Shown here in pieces: positions 1 through 12,176 of a stretch of 64,000 nucleotides of DNA. The notes under the pieces are model-generated. The model ran no database searches and was not told the DNA's origin. It worked only from the letters and a program-made list of their open reading frames with translations. The stretch is from assembly GCA_017562135.1 (NCBI GenBank), contig QEYB01000524.1:343630-407629 (forward strand). The letters are read 5' to 3'. A program made the position numbers and the translations under genes. Positions within the stretch are counted from its first letter, which is position 1. Each line of letters opens with the position of its first letter. This DNA comes from Dipylidium caninum (taxonomy: Eukaryota > Platyhelminthes > Cestoda > Cyclophyllidea > Dipylidiidae).

Positions 1-852
1 TCGAATGGACAAAAATTCGATAGTGGCGGTGCCTCGGCGGTGGGGCGCGGGATGGGGGAAGGTGGAGGGGGGGAGGGGTCGGCCAAGGCAGGTGCGGGGG
101 GGGAGCTCTGAGGTATAGTTGACTCATCACACGTACCGACCGCATCTCAACGAGTGGCACAACAGGCGCCTAGATGTGGTTGCCGAATTTCCGCTGTGGC
201 GACTGACTTTGATGTTTGGCCAAGGCGAGAAGGGGAAAGCCAATTCAACAAAGACTTAGAAAGGGAAGCTCATTAAGTTGGAGACGACAAGAGGCGAAAT
301 GGCTAAACGACAACTATGCTATTCACCGGGATAGGTGTGAATAGCAGTCCATATCTCCAGTCTCAATATGTGTTTGTTCGTCTCATTTCCCCTTTCCCTA
401 CCAAAGTTTCCTTCATGGTAAACGAGGGGAGTGGTTCCATAAGCGCAAGAAGGCAGATGGCAGTAGTTAAGGCGATTACGGCAAGTTTAAATATGGCAAT
501 GGTGCTCCTCGCCCGCTGTACCGTCGTCATGGCCGGTTCGGATGCAAATTGGGATTTGAAATGAACCTTTTTCGACATCTTTGACATTGTCCTTGTTGCT
601 GTGGCTACGGCTCTAGTCAGGCCGTCCGTCAGCAGACCCTCACCAAGTAGCTGTTAGCCTCCACTTTATAATCGGTATAATTGCCTTAGTGAAGCTTTAT
701 TTCAACGTGAAAAGCCATCAGGACGAATGGAGTGACCTTGGTGATCGGTGAGATGCGTTAAATATTCTCAAGGAAATTGGAGCCCAAACGTGATTGCGGG
801 GCCATCGAGATGGCATCTTTTAGGCAGATATAATGACAAATCATCGTTTAGC

Positions 853-897
853 GTGTGCATGTGTGTGTGTCTGTGTGTGTGCGTGCGTCTCTGTGTC
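853..897. repeat. GT-rich microsatellite, imperfect
   Basis: Imperfect (GT)n tract interrupted by CAT, CT and GC steps. It accounts for the valine/cysteine-rich translations of this area. Confidence 0.8.
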
Positions 898-2364
898 ATT
901 GTAGTCGTAATGAGGTCTAAATTATCGCCTCAACTATGAAAGCTGAAAGAAGGTGGAAGAGAGAAAGCGATCGGAAGATGGGACAAATTGGAGGCGGCCG
1001 TGCTGGAGGCGACGGGTGTGCGAGACGTGGAGGACTGATGGCTGCCCGACGCCAATGCACCACGGATGAACAAAAGACCACGGAATTAAGCCCATCTGTG
1101 ACCCTCTTTCTCGACGACCTACAACATTGAGTAGGCATGCACATACACAAACCTACACACAGAGCTACGAAAACAGGTTACTCATCACCTCTGACATTGT
1201 GCTGCTGCTGCTGTCGAGTGATCTTATAATTGTGGCTTGTTGCCATGTGGAGAAAAGAATGAAAAGCTAGGAAAGGATTGGAGGATATAAACAGGTGAAT
1301 GAATAGAGAAGGAGGAATGTTTGAGAGAGGGTGGAGGAGGCATTGAAGGCCTTAGACTGACACACCGTCGACTGTGCGTCCTCCGTCTATTACTCAGTGC
1401 TCAGGCCGGTGCGCAGGTTCCCTTTCCATGTTTGCTCTGAGTGGGCCGCTTGGGTCTTCGAGTCTCCTTCCGCCCACCCTCCGTGCTCGGGAGAGCCGTG
1501 GAGGTAAAATGGAGGGCGCCACGGCGGGTTCGAAACCCTGCAACTACAGTCAACGTAGACAGACTTCAACGCTCGCGCCATTCAGGTGGTGTGTGATTTA
1601 AATAACTGTTTAAGCAAATTTTGGTGCGCCATCCATCCCTTCACTCTGAGGAGAGTGAGGAAGCAAAGTCTAATATGATTTGTGAGAAAACAATCGACGG
1701 CTTAATTTTTTTCTTTTCCTCGGTTAACATCCTTTAACAATGCCGCTTAAATGGAATAACAAGAGTAGTCATAGTGGCGGGGTGAGGGAAAATCTGGTGA
1801 GGGTCGCCATCTCATTCGGAAAAGTGCTCTGACAAGATTGACAAGTGATCCTATCGTTGGGGTGAAAGTTTAGCAGATTGTTGGATAGCCTACAATTGAA
1901 ATGTCCTGCCACCGGTGAAGAAATGAGAGGCCGCAATTGCGAATTACATTACGGTGCCAATTATACTACTTATATCTAAGAGAAGACCTGCCACTAGAAC
2001 GAATTGGTTCTTTTTGGAGAACACAGGGAAAAGAAGACGTCGGGAGGAAAGGAGGCTAAGGCGGATAGAAGGAAAACAATGTTTGCACCAGATTTTTTCT
2101 CTCACAAACACACGCGGACGAAGATGTACAAGTACACCGAAGAAGAAGGTGTGTATTAATCACTCTTCTATCCCTTTCAGAGTGTAAACACACCAAAGAG
2201 CATCCCTTTACACTCACGCGTGGCAATAATCGAAACAGCAGTGTGCCGAGTCGCATTTGTATACGCGTGAGTGCCGGTTATTGCTCAATTTAATGCGCCA
2301 TTTGAATTAGCCAATGAGAAGGCCGCATGGCTAGTGTGCTTTGTGTGCAATCGCGTGTAATATG

Positions 2365-2407
2365 CATGTGCGTGTGTATACGCGTGCGTGTGTGTGTGTG
2401 CGCGTGC
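2365..2407. repeat. GT/CG-rich microsatellite just upstream of the first gene model
   Basis: Alternating purine-pyrimidine tract of GT and CG steps, ending about 20 bases before the ATG proposed at 2424. Such tracts are common in this window and need not be regulatory. Confidence 0.75.
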
Positions 2408-2423
2408 ACTCAGTGTGAGTCAA

Positions 2424-5400
2424 ATGCAGTGCACGCAGTCTCCTATTTATAACGCGGAGACAACGCTAATCAAAGCACGACCTTTTTACACTCCTCAATC
2501 TGATTCTCTCCTCGTCCTCGCCCTCCTCCTCGTCGTCGTCATCATCAGCATCAGCATCATCCCTCCTCCAATCGACAATCTCACGTGGAGTGGTCCTCAT
2601 GCCCTCGGCCCGCTCTTCTGTCCACCAGTCGATGTAACTCCGGACGTTGGAGGGGTTTCTAACCTCCAACCTCTTACGCCTATGTTTCTACCCGTAGAGG
2701 TGGGTGGAAGCCACGCAACAGCCCTCATATCAATTGACCAAGACGACGGAACACTTCAACCTGTCTCCACTAACATCCCCTTCCTTCCCCGTCTACTAAG
2801 GCATGAAAGCCGAGAATTAACTAATATCCTCACTTATTTCCATCAGTTATGCAGCACTCTCCTACCATCCTGTGGAATATTAACCCGTTCGAGATACAAG
2901 ACAATCAGTAAATCAGAACGAGTTCACAATGAGGGGAGTGCACTACACGTTCTCAATTCTCTTCCCATCAGTGTGATCAGAGTATTACTCCTTCTCCTCC
3001 TCCTCCTCCATCTCTTGACTTTCATCCCCACCTCAGAGGCGGCCAGATTGGGATTGTCACGTCAACAGCGAAATGCACCACCCCATAGGCCTGACGCCTT
3101 GCCCTTCCTCGACGCCGAGAGATCCGTTGACACCACGCCGGTGGAGGATCCTACAGTAAAAATTCGCATAAGAGAGGGAGAGCCTCAATCTCCCATTCCT
3201 GTGCAACCGCTGGGCTCTACAGTTTTGGACCCGTGGACCTACAATGTTGAACCCAACGCACAACGTGCGACTTACACCTCATTCATTGTCCCAGGCTATA
3301 ATTATTACAATGTCTACGGACCGGCATGGGGATATCCGACTACCAGGCTAGTTGGCGCTTATAATCCGGTTCCTCCACTCTCCCAATGGCCTCCTCAAAC
3401 ATATTACTCACGAAATCCACCACATCCACGTCAAAAAATGAGTAACAAGAGGCGTAAGGACAAGCACAAAGGGGAAAGGTGCCCCAAGATATGCGACTCG
3501 TGTATCAGAAGGCACGATAGTGCAGGTAATTTCGTTTCCGTCTCTCGCCTTGCCTAATTAATCAAATAGGCTTGTGGGTTAAGTGGCTCGAGCTCATAAT
3601 CTCATTAGGGGATCATCAAACCCCCGTGCTGTTGGCAAGGTCCCCCACCTCACTCCACTTGGTAGGACAAAAAAATGAGTGTACTTATTTTTTCCTATTG
3701 AATTTGGCAAATTTCAAGGCCTCTCGGGCTCTAGCTAGGGAGTAGATTACCTTTTTATATGGACTAAAATTACATGACTCTGATATCTTCAAGTAAGGAT
3801 ATTTTGCCCTCAACACCAACACAGCCGATGTGTGCCGAATTTCGATTCACTATCGTATAACGCCTACGTTGGTAATTAATGTGTCGAATTTCGACGTATT
3901 CAACGTGTAGTAACAACCATTAGCACCACTAACACACACACACACACACGCATTATTTCCTCAGTGTGCACAACAGGCGGAATGTGAATTTGAATTGACA
4001 GTAAAGTGTCGTAATAAGTAGTATAGTGCAACCGTTGCCCAACCAGTTTGGACACAGAAGAAAGGGATATTGTGAGGCCAATTGGGATAGCACTTTGTTT
4101 TTCTAGGCGAAGAGAAGATGAATTGAGGCGATGTGCTGGACGAACGGTGGGCGGGACTGTGATTCGATGTCCATTCGTGTTAAAGTGTGTGGAAGAGGAT
4201 GGTAAATGACGTTGAGAGGATGGGTAGATTTCATTATACCATATTCCTCCCACCGCATTAGCCTCGATTCACCTCTCCTCTTGGCATTCGTCCCTACGCA
4301 CACACACACATGCGAAATTACATCGGTGCTTGAATAATATAAATTATACGTGACGTTGAAAGAAGCCTCATTGTTGGAGAAGACAGAGATGTCAAGGCTG
4401 GCTTTTACGGCACTAAGAGAGCCGATGTGGTCATGTGACCTGGGACTTGTCCTCTCCTTGTTAGCTTATGGGGAAAAAAATCTAACAGGAACATTTGCGC
4501 CTACATCCGGCAGAATTGGAGTTGAATATTTAATGTTAAACAAAAGTATTTCTTCATGTAATTGAAGCGGAAATTATATTTGTTTGCGTATTCAAATGAT
4601 TATAATTACTAAATTTTATGTGGTTGTGTTCACACTCGCTAGTTGAAAGAAGAGAGAATGGCGGTGGGGTTTTGTTCGCAGCAGCCGGCCGAGAAGTCGG
4701 TAGGCGAGAGATGTGATGGGCAGAGAATTGCAGAACTTAGCATGTGTACACCCACTGGCGGAGAGAGAGAGAGAGAGAGAGAGAGATGTAGAGATTGTCG
4801 TAATTTCGCACGGAACCGACTTGGATCATGCTCCTTCAAGTGGTCATCTCTTCTACCGCCACAATGCATCGTGGGGACGAGGTAGTCAATGCTCAGAGAA
4901 TGCAAGCACACAAACCAATTGACAACAAGAGAGTTTGTAAGGCACAAATTGGGTGATTTCGTTAGTCAACCAAGCTTGCAAATCCCTCTGTGGCGAATTT
5001 ATGAGGCAAAAAATCAGCTGATTTCAGTCTTTACGATAGTGTCAACGTAAACACGGTCCTTCAAATCGAGAAAAAAGAGAAAGCTCGTGTACATTTGGTT
5101 GCAATGCTAAACGCAACTCTTAACGTCAGTTAGTCCGTGAAGGGAGTGGCAAACTGTCTGAATTTGACCTATCTACTAATGTTTACAGTGTCGTGAACTG
5201 CGCCGGATCCGAAACCTCAACAGAGAGGCGTGTTAATTTGTCACTTGGCATCGTACTTGGTCCCAGAAGCTTCATTTAAGTTGTCGAGTGGGAGCGAGAA
5301 TCACCTCTAAATATAACGCATTCCAGTAAGCCGTCTTCACCGCTTTAATTGTTCTTTTGTTATAGAAGTTGATGTTGACAAAGAGAGGGCTGGTCTACAG

Positions 5401-5659
5401 CAACGCTTTGCTGTCCACGTGGAACCTTCTCTGCGACATAAGGAGTCCGTTAAAGCATTGTTCAGATACATGGACGGAAACAGTGAGTTCAACTTAATCA
5501 ATTGGCACAAAATTTCTATAAATTTAAATACTGTGGTGAGTTCCCAAAGTATAATATTTTGAGAGAGAAAGAGACTTTGAAATTTTACATGGAAAATATC
5601 CCCTTCACTTAGTTAAATTACTGTTCTTGGTGAACTTTTAACTAGGTGAATGCGAATAA
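2424..5659 (+). CDS. Unrecognised, possibly secreted or membrane protein; three-exon model
   Basis: I do not recognise this protein. Proposed exons are 2424-3525, 5366-5482 and 5646-5659; splice phases agree and give about 410 residues ending at TAA 5657-5659. The frame is open for more than 1.1 kb in exon 1. A run of leucines encoded by CTC/CTT repeats (2983-3015) forms a hydrophobic segment followed by TSEAARLG, which would suit a signal peptide cleavage site, but no in-frame ATG lies just before it. The true start may therefore be in an unseen exon, or the protein may begin at 2424 with a first hydrophobic stretch near residue 35. After the hydrophobic part come a Pro/Tyr-rich region (GYNYYNVYGPAWGYP), a basic lysine/arginine patch, and a CPKICDSC motif with four residues between the outer cysteines. 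Exon 1 is better supported than the two small downstream exons. Confidence 0.45.
3931..3949. repeat. (CA)n microsatellite
   Basis: About nine uninterrupted CA units directly visible. Confidence 0.9.
4760..4786. repeat. (GA)n microsatellite
   Basis: About thirteen uninterrupted GA units directly visible. Confidence 0.9.
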
Positions 5660-8178
5660 GACTGGTAAACTTCATTTTACCGCTGAGATTGAATACCGTT
5701 CACGACCTTTAGTTATCACATTGGGAGTTAGATTAGCAAATACAGACGAAAACCTCCCCACAAGATCAGAAAAACTAACTTTCTTGAAGTTATACTATCT
5801 AGCTAAGGCAGCTAGAATTGCAGGCTTAGAGACCCTGTGGTTTTACACTGCCCCTGTCCCCAAGACAGAGTTCCCCACCCCCGCCTCCCCGTTTGTGTGC
5901 GCTGGTGTGTGGGTGTGCATCTGCCAACACTGATTTACAGATCTCATTTGTGTGACTGCTATTCGCGTTTCCGCAAGCATCCACCTTCGATGCACTCGCA
6001 AATTATTATCCCAACTGAGCTTTGACATCGCCACTTAGGGCCTCCGGCGAGCACCGCGTGCCACAGCTTCGTGCGCCTCAATACTTAAATTTCAAAATGG
6101 ATGCGAAACAAATGTGCACTTTAAAAGGAGTCATGAAGAAAAAAAAGGAGGGAGAAAGATGAAGGGGGTGGGCTAAAAACAATAAGCTATGAAACAAAAT
6201 TGTGAGATGCATCGATCCTCCCATCAAACGCAGTTAAGTGTGCGAAAAATTAAATTTCAAAATACCGCGAAATTTGAGTCTCCTCCACACAAACCTGTGT
6301 GCCACTCCAATCAATAGCCCGGCTCCACGGAGATGCCTGAGGCGCAAGACGAATCGCCTCCCTCGCCACTTTCATTCACCTTGACCGTCTCTTCAATTAG
6401 TCACTCGATTATTTTGTTTATTTACAACCTGTGCCCCCCACCACCACGGGGAGTTCAGAGTCTTATTAGATAAAGTGACCTATCACATATCCATCGTCTT
6501 TTTAGATGACGGATCTATCAATTTTACAGAATTACAGAACTATCTTCTCCTCCACAACATAATATTTCCCGAAATACCGCACTAGACATGTCAGTAGATA
6601 TGAACTCGGCAATAGTATACGCCAAGCTAAATCGCATACTATTTACTTCGCGTTCTCGGTCGTCTGCCACTTACCCTCGACCTCGTGCTGCCTTTTCCTC
6701 CACCTCCGCCTCGGTTGCACACTTTGTCTCCTTCAGCCTCCACCTCGTAACAGTAATCACTTGATTTTATCCATTCTAACTTGCACATAACCTACTGACC
6801 ATCACTGTATTATTTATCGCAGTATATACTCTTTTGTATAAAGACTCAAGCCATCTAGGTCCACTCTGCCGGTGCTTTGGGGGCACAGGAGGTGGAGAAG
6901 TCCCGAGGTAAGGGAATACGGAATTCCATATACTTGTGCCTTTTTTGTGGTGAAAACATTAGAGTATTGAAGACACCATAATCGAGTTTTATGTGGCTCA
7001 TTTTCTCTTAAACACCTGGTGGATGGGACAAATGGAAGGCTTTGAGACCATCGAACACCCATCTTCCGTCCGTACGCTCGTATTATGTGTACAGGATGTC
7101 ATCGGCAATAGAGAAGACTGAGGCGGATGGGAGGAGAGCCACTCAGAAAGTGTTCGAGGATAAGGTAGAGGACACCACCGCTTGGCTTCCACAACATTGC
7201 TGCCTGGCAATATGGCATGGATGAGAGGAGAATTTTTGATATCACATTAAATGCCGCGAATTCAGCGGTGAATAGGGAGATAGAGCACTTCTTTCACCGG
7301 TGTCGGTCAAAGTCTTACCTGCCATGGCAAGGAAGTTTGGTCTCCTCTGACCATCAGACGAGGACGCCAAGTGGTAAAGAGGTTCAAAGGGGAGTAGGAG
7401 TGAGTGTGGGTAGAATGTAGTCGGTATGCCTGCTTATTTGTTATATTTTTCCACCACATCTCACAATTTCTCACGTTTTCTGGCCTACAAATAATGACAT
7501 ATGCTTGTAAATGGGTGGAGTACTAGTGCCCTTGGAAGGTATGTGAGAAAGGATGGAAATGCCTGAGAAAATTGGAGGATGTACCAGTCCGCTAACGTCG
7601 TTTGTCTCGGGGCCGCCGAAGGAAACGTAAGCACAAAACAATCGTAGTCGGGCGTGTCACACCCTGACAGGCCATGAGTTTCACCTTGTTTAACCAAATG
7701 ACAGCAACACGTGTTACAGATGTCTTGTCGGGATAACCTTGGCTTTACTACAAATGTATTCTCAGAGCCAACTTAAACAACTGAATTTATGATAAAAAAT
7801 TAATTTGGAGTGGAATTTGAACGTCTTGATTGAAGATTCACCCCCGTGATTGCCTCATACCTGTTGGCAAATCAGCAGAACTGAAGTCTAACTGAATTGG
7901 CAGTCAGCAAATGTGTATTACACCATAAATAGTCTCTTAATCACACAAATTTAGTGATGAATATCTGATTTGGTGCAAGCAAATCGATTGACAGATTGGA
8001 CGGAGTGGGTGCATAATACGAACCCTTAAGACGCCAGATTCCCAGAACCGAAGGGGACCGAGGCGAAGTTGACAGCGATGGAGAGGGAAGGCTGGTGCTT
8101 GTGGGATCAGCACTCGTGGAGCTCTTCTCCCATTATAAAAGTCGAATTCCTGAGCGTGTTTTTATGAGTGTTCCTCTT

Positions 8179-8224
8179 TCTCTCTCTCTCTCTCTCTTTG
8201 TGTGTGTGTGTGTGTGTGTGTGTG
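8179..8224. repeat. Compound (TC)n(TG)n microsatellite
   Basis: About nine TC units followed directly by about thirteen TG units. Confidence 0.92.
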
Positions 8225-8579
8225 CAAGGAATTTTCTCATCATGTTAACAGTGCGTGTTTTGCTTCTTTTGCTTTGGCACATACTCCAAATATCAGTAAG
8301 CAAACTTATGAGTATTTGTTAGTATGTGAGTGTGAATGAATCGGGATCGACTCATCGCCTCATCCCAGAATGAATTTCCCCTTTTCCAATGGCTAAAACA
8401 TTCCACTGCTCCCATGGGTGAATTTATGCAAACAGTCAACTAGTAGGCCACTTGCGCTCGTCTGCTTGAATGCTGTAATCTTCCAGACCTCGTCAGTCAA
8501 CCATTTTCCTTATCCTAAGCTACAAAGAATGTCTTTCCAATTATCTAAACCATGCATGATTTTGTTATGTGTACTTGTG

Positions 8580-8596
8580 CGTGTGTGTGTGTGTGT
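8580..8596. repeat. (GT)n microsatellite
   Basis: Eight GT units, uninterrupted. Confidence 0.85.
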
Positions 8597-10442
8597 TTGA
8601 GTTTTCATTTCATCTTGTTTGGCGCCATGTAAAGTGGCGATAAGACGACTCGATGTGATGTCACGTGAGTTAGTCATTAAACTCCGATTGCCAATTCAAC
8701 AGACAGAGTAGGAGACGCTGATAGAACCCGGTCAGTGGTGTGGGGGTTCTAATCTAAGCCATCCTCGTGATTGGCGTCGCATGGACCACGAAATTTTGTT
8801 GGCCACTTCCTATACCGAGTTTGTATGACCCTGGCATTTATATCAATCTCATCGGTTTCATCAGTCACGGGACTTTTTAAGGTTAGGCAAAGGCGCTACA
8901 CTTCTGGAGGAGATTTAAACATCAGACGGCAAATCTTCCCCATTTTTTATCCCCTTTAGTTCGTTTGGTGAAGAACTGAAATGAGAACAGGAATAGAAAG
9001 GGAAGTCCCTGGCCTCAATGGCATCAAACTTCTGGGTTTGATTTCTGTGCCGCTATTGAGAGTGGGAGGCACAGTCAGTCTCTTATCTGCCCCATGATAA
9101 TGGATATCTACAGGCGCCAAATTAACGATTTAAGCTTCCATCAAAACCGTTTTCTGGTGGCCTTCGAGAGATGGTTTGAAAGATTAAAACAGGGCGAGCA
9201 GCATTCTATAATTAACAGACAATTGAGGTGAAGTGGTAGTGAAGAGTAGTGATAGAGAAGAGCTTTGGCGAGGCTGGAGACCGATTCATCCGCGTGTGAA
9301 TTATTGTCGACTAACACTTATGATTACATAATGAAGCAGGACTAGCATAAGAATGATTTTTTAAAATCCACTTGTCTAACAAATTTCGTATTTTACCCCG
9401 CTGTCGCGCAATTGCTGATTTGTACCATCGTCGATGGAGGGAAGCGTATAATAGTGCCTACACTGGAAAGTGTGAATATTAAATATGAGCAATAGTACAA
9501 TCAAAGAAAGTAACAAACTTGCCATTGAAATATTGTAAAAAAGACGGCGTATAATGAGGTTAAAAAGAGCTGTAAGTGAGATCTGGGTGGTGGTACAAGA
9601 GTGGGAACTTGCATAGTGAGGCTATCCCTAGTATTGAAAGATGGTTGACGGATCATCAGATGTAATAGGGGCTTTTTAATGCATATTGAAGGGGCTTAGT
9701 AACACATAAAAATGTGTCGAATTATCAGGATTTACAGTAAATAAGTGGCGCGAAAAACATTTCGCGGAGATTTTTCAGGAGTTAGAATTAGCCTATGGCG
9801 ATAAGACAAAGAGTCAGAAAAGATCAGTCTCATATTTAGAAATGTTTGCAAAGATCATCGTACACATACTAGCGAGAAAACCTCAATTTATGCGTGAGGA
9901 AGGTACCATTTCATGCCTACTATTAAGCGAGCCTGGGACAAACCGACAGAGGAAGAAAATAAATTTTAGCCAATTTTTTAGGAATCGGACCCACAAGTAG
10001 ATACAACTAGTTTATTATGGGCCAATATCTTAGCACACAAATAAACATTAATTTTGGACATTAACTTCAATGGCAAAAAGAAAAAAAATGAATATTCGAT
10101 GTACGTAAAAAAATTATTGTAGTCTGATGAATAAATTAAGCGGATTGCAAACCGCCCAAATTTGAATTACAACTTAGTTGAACTACGCTTCTAAACCGAA
10201 CATTAATACACCAGCAGGTAATACGTTTTTCTCAGAGATTTGTTTGTTCGGCTAAGTGGAGGAGTGCCACCTTTGGATCCGTTGTTGAGCTGATTGAAGG
10301 TCATGGTGAGTATTTTGCGGGCTAGGGGGGCCATTTGCCTGCCTAGACTACTTGTACCCTTTGCTTCGCGCCTTTCAACGCAATCGTCGGTGCCGGAAAG
10401 TTTAAAACAACCGTAGGGGTCCCCATTTCATTAATTTCTTAG

Positions 10443-11150
10443 CCCCCCAAAGCCGGATCAACCCTATGAAGAAGTCGAGAAATATAAACCTTACAGTCCT
10501 TTTCGTGTCGCTCCGTCCAACAAAGTTGAATATGTTGTCGCTCGTCTCGACGACCTAGTTAATTGGGCACGCAAAGTAAATATTTTTTTGCTTGACCCTT
10601 CTTTTGTAGAACTCAATTTGGCCAATTACATTTGGTCTAGCCTGTTGTGCCATTGAAATGATGCATATGGCTGCTCCGCGCTACGACATGGACCGCTTCG
10701 GCGTTGTTTTTAGAGCAAGCCCTCGTCAGTGCGACCTCATGATCGTTGCCGGAACATTGACAAACAAAATGGCTCCCGCTTTGCGTCGTATTTGGGATCA
10801 AATGCCCCACCCTAAATGGGCCATTTCTATGGGATCTTGTGCTAATGGAGGGGGCTATTATCATTATAGCTACAGTGTTGTTCGTGGTTGTGACCGCATA
10901 ATCCCGATTGATATCTACGTCCCTGGTAATTAATCTATTCATTGCTGCATACTAAATTACTTCCCAAATTTTTTGCTGACCATGTTTATTTCTAAATTTA
11001 ACGAATACGTCTCTTATGTGGATTTATCCATGGTTTTTTTTGAAATTTCTAGGCTGCCCACCCACTGCCGAAGCGCTTCTGTATTCAGTTCTTCAACTTC
11101 AGAAAAAGATCAAATACATGAAAACCCAACAAATGTGGTATCGGAAATAG
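10443..11150 (+). CDS. NDUFS7: NADH:ubiquinone oxidoreductase iron-sulfur subunit NDUFS7 (PSST/NuoB), 5' exon not placed
   Basis: NDUFS7 is the mitochondrial complex I subunit that carries cluster N2, the last Fe-S centre before ubiquinone. Exons are 10443-10575, 10610-10925 and 11053-11150; phases join perfectly and end at TAG 11148-11150. The translation runs from an N-terminal linker through [16 protein letters not shown] and then the strongly conserved core. The four cluster ligands are visible: the tandem cysteines in [10 protein letters not shown], the cysteine in [13 protein letters not shown], and the cysteine in [13 protein letters not shown]. The C terminus KTQQMWYRK is typical of animal NDUFS7. 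The intron at 10576-10609 is only 34 nt. The first placed exon begins in mid-codon after TTCTTAG, so a short upstream exon carrying the start and mitochondrial targeting peptide is missing from this model. Identification is secure from the sequence. Confidence 0.95.
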
Positions 11151-12176
11151 TTGGTTCGTTAATGTGTACATCCGAATCCTAATGTGGTTGCTTCTTTTCG
11201 TGTCTTTTCTCGTACCCGGGACGATTGCTATAAATATTTGATCAATACAGTCGCTGTCGGTACAATCATATGCGTCTTGTCGATTACCTTCATTTGGCCT
11301 GTTCGCTTTTATTAGTGCTTGACAATTGTGTCCGGATCATTTTCTGCGCGGCCATCTGCCTTGTCCTGATCCTTGCGCCTTTTTAATGACGCTGTAATCT
11401 CAAAGACTCATTATTATTTCGAAGTATAAATAATGGTTCAGACATCATAGGTTTTCGGAGTAAACGCGGCCACCACACTACAGTCCGGAGAATTATAGAA
11501 TTCACCAATTTTTTCTGTTTGTCCTTTGCGGCTTTTGCTCCTGGTGTGGGGTAATTGGTTCTGCCCATCGTTTTCAGACTGCTGTTATGCAATCAGTCAA
11601 CAATAATCAGAATATGCCAGGTTTTTCTAAGTCTAATTGCTCCAGCAACAAACTAATCACCAATATGCGTTAAAAGCACCCACAAGACGTTACGTTCAGG
11701 GTAGCGGAGAACGGAACAATCAAATCACTCCGAAGGAACCTTGGGATTTCTCACAGCCATTGTTGGGGGGATGGAAGAGGGGTAACTAGGTCTTTCTACT
11801 TTCGTCGCAGATATCCTGGATTGGATTGGATCTGAAAGACTCCGCTGGTCAGTGTGTTCTGGTATAAGATCTTAGGGATAAGATGTACAGGTAGGAAAAG
11901 GAGGGTAGTATAAATTAGTCCTCTTCACGAAGCGATATACAGGAAGTCAGGGGTTACGCTTTGGTAAATGTACAAGGTAAATCTAGCAACTTCTGGTAAC
12001 ACGAGAAGGAAACAAGGCACCACTCCAGAAGTCGTATGGGTTGTGGTTTTCTGCATCTCCTGACTCTAACTTTGTTTATCTGTTGGCGTTGTCGCTCTTC
12101 CCTTTGTCGGCAGAGGTCGCTTAACCAAAGTGTCTAAACACGAGAAGCGTAAGAATACATTGTGGCAAAGTTAGGG
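11151..12176. other. Convergent intergenic region between NDUFS7 and the PTPN4-like gene
   Basis: The two flanking genes end toward each other. It should hold both 3' UTRs. I saw no perfect AATAAA close to either stop codon and no further gene. Confidence 0.5.

Larger units (their letters stand above)
1..2423. other. Upstream non-coding region, no gene recognised
   Basis: Short open frames occur on both strands but none shows a known domain or a convincing exon structure. The stretch is G-rich at the extreme left and holds GT-rich simple repeats near 853-897 and 2365-2407. I see nothing else that I can support. Confidence 0.5.
3526..5365. other. Putative intron 1 of the unrecognised gene, with microsatellites
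   Basis: It starts with GTAATT after the 3525 boundary and ends in TTATAG at 5365. It contains a (CA)n tract at 3931-3949 and a (GA)n tract at 4760-4786. No coding feature was recognised inside. Confidence 0.45.
5660..10442. other. Intergenic region, no gene recognised
   Basis: Short open frames occur on both strands without recognisable domains. Simple repeats lie at 8179-8224 and 8580-8596. The first exon of the NDUFS7 gene should be at the right-hand end. One open stretch before a GTGAGT donor near 10306-10311 does not splice in phase with the next exon, so I did not adopt it. Confidence 0.45.

Noticed and set aside
1520..1545. tRNA-like GGGTTCGAAACCC sequence
   Set aside because: The arm pairs only three bases and no acceptor, D or anticodon stem could be folded around it.
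5660..5933. Frame beginning VNANKTGKLHF at the third exon of the unrecognised gene
   Set aside because: The phase imposed by the preceding exon gives a stop at 5657-5659, and no domain is visible in the alternative frame.
10230..10311. Candidate first exon of NDUFS7 before a GTGAGT donor
   Set aside because: The only open frame leaves one base, whereas the next exon requires two; the join would shift the conserved frame.
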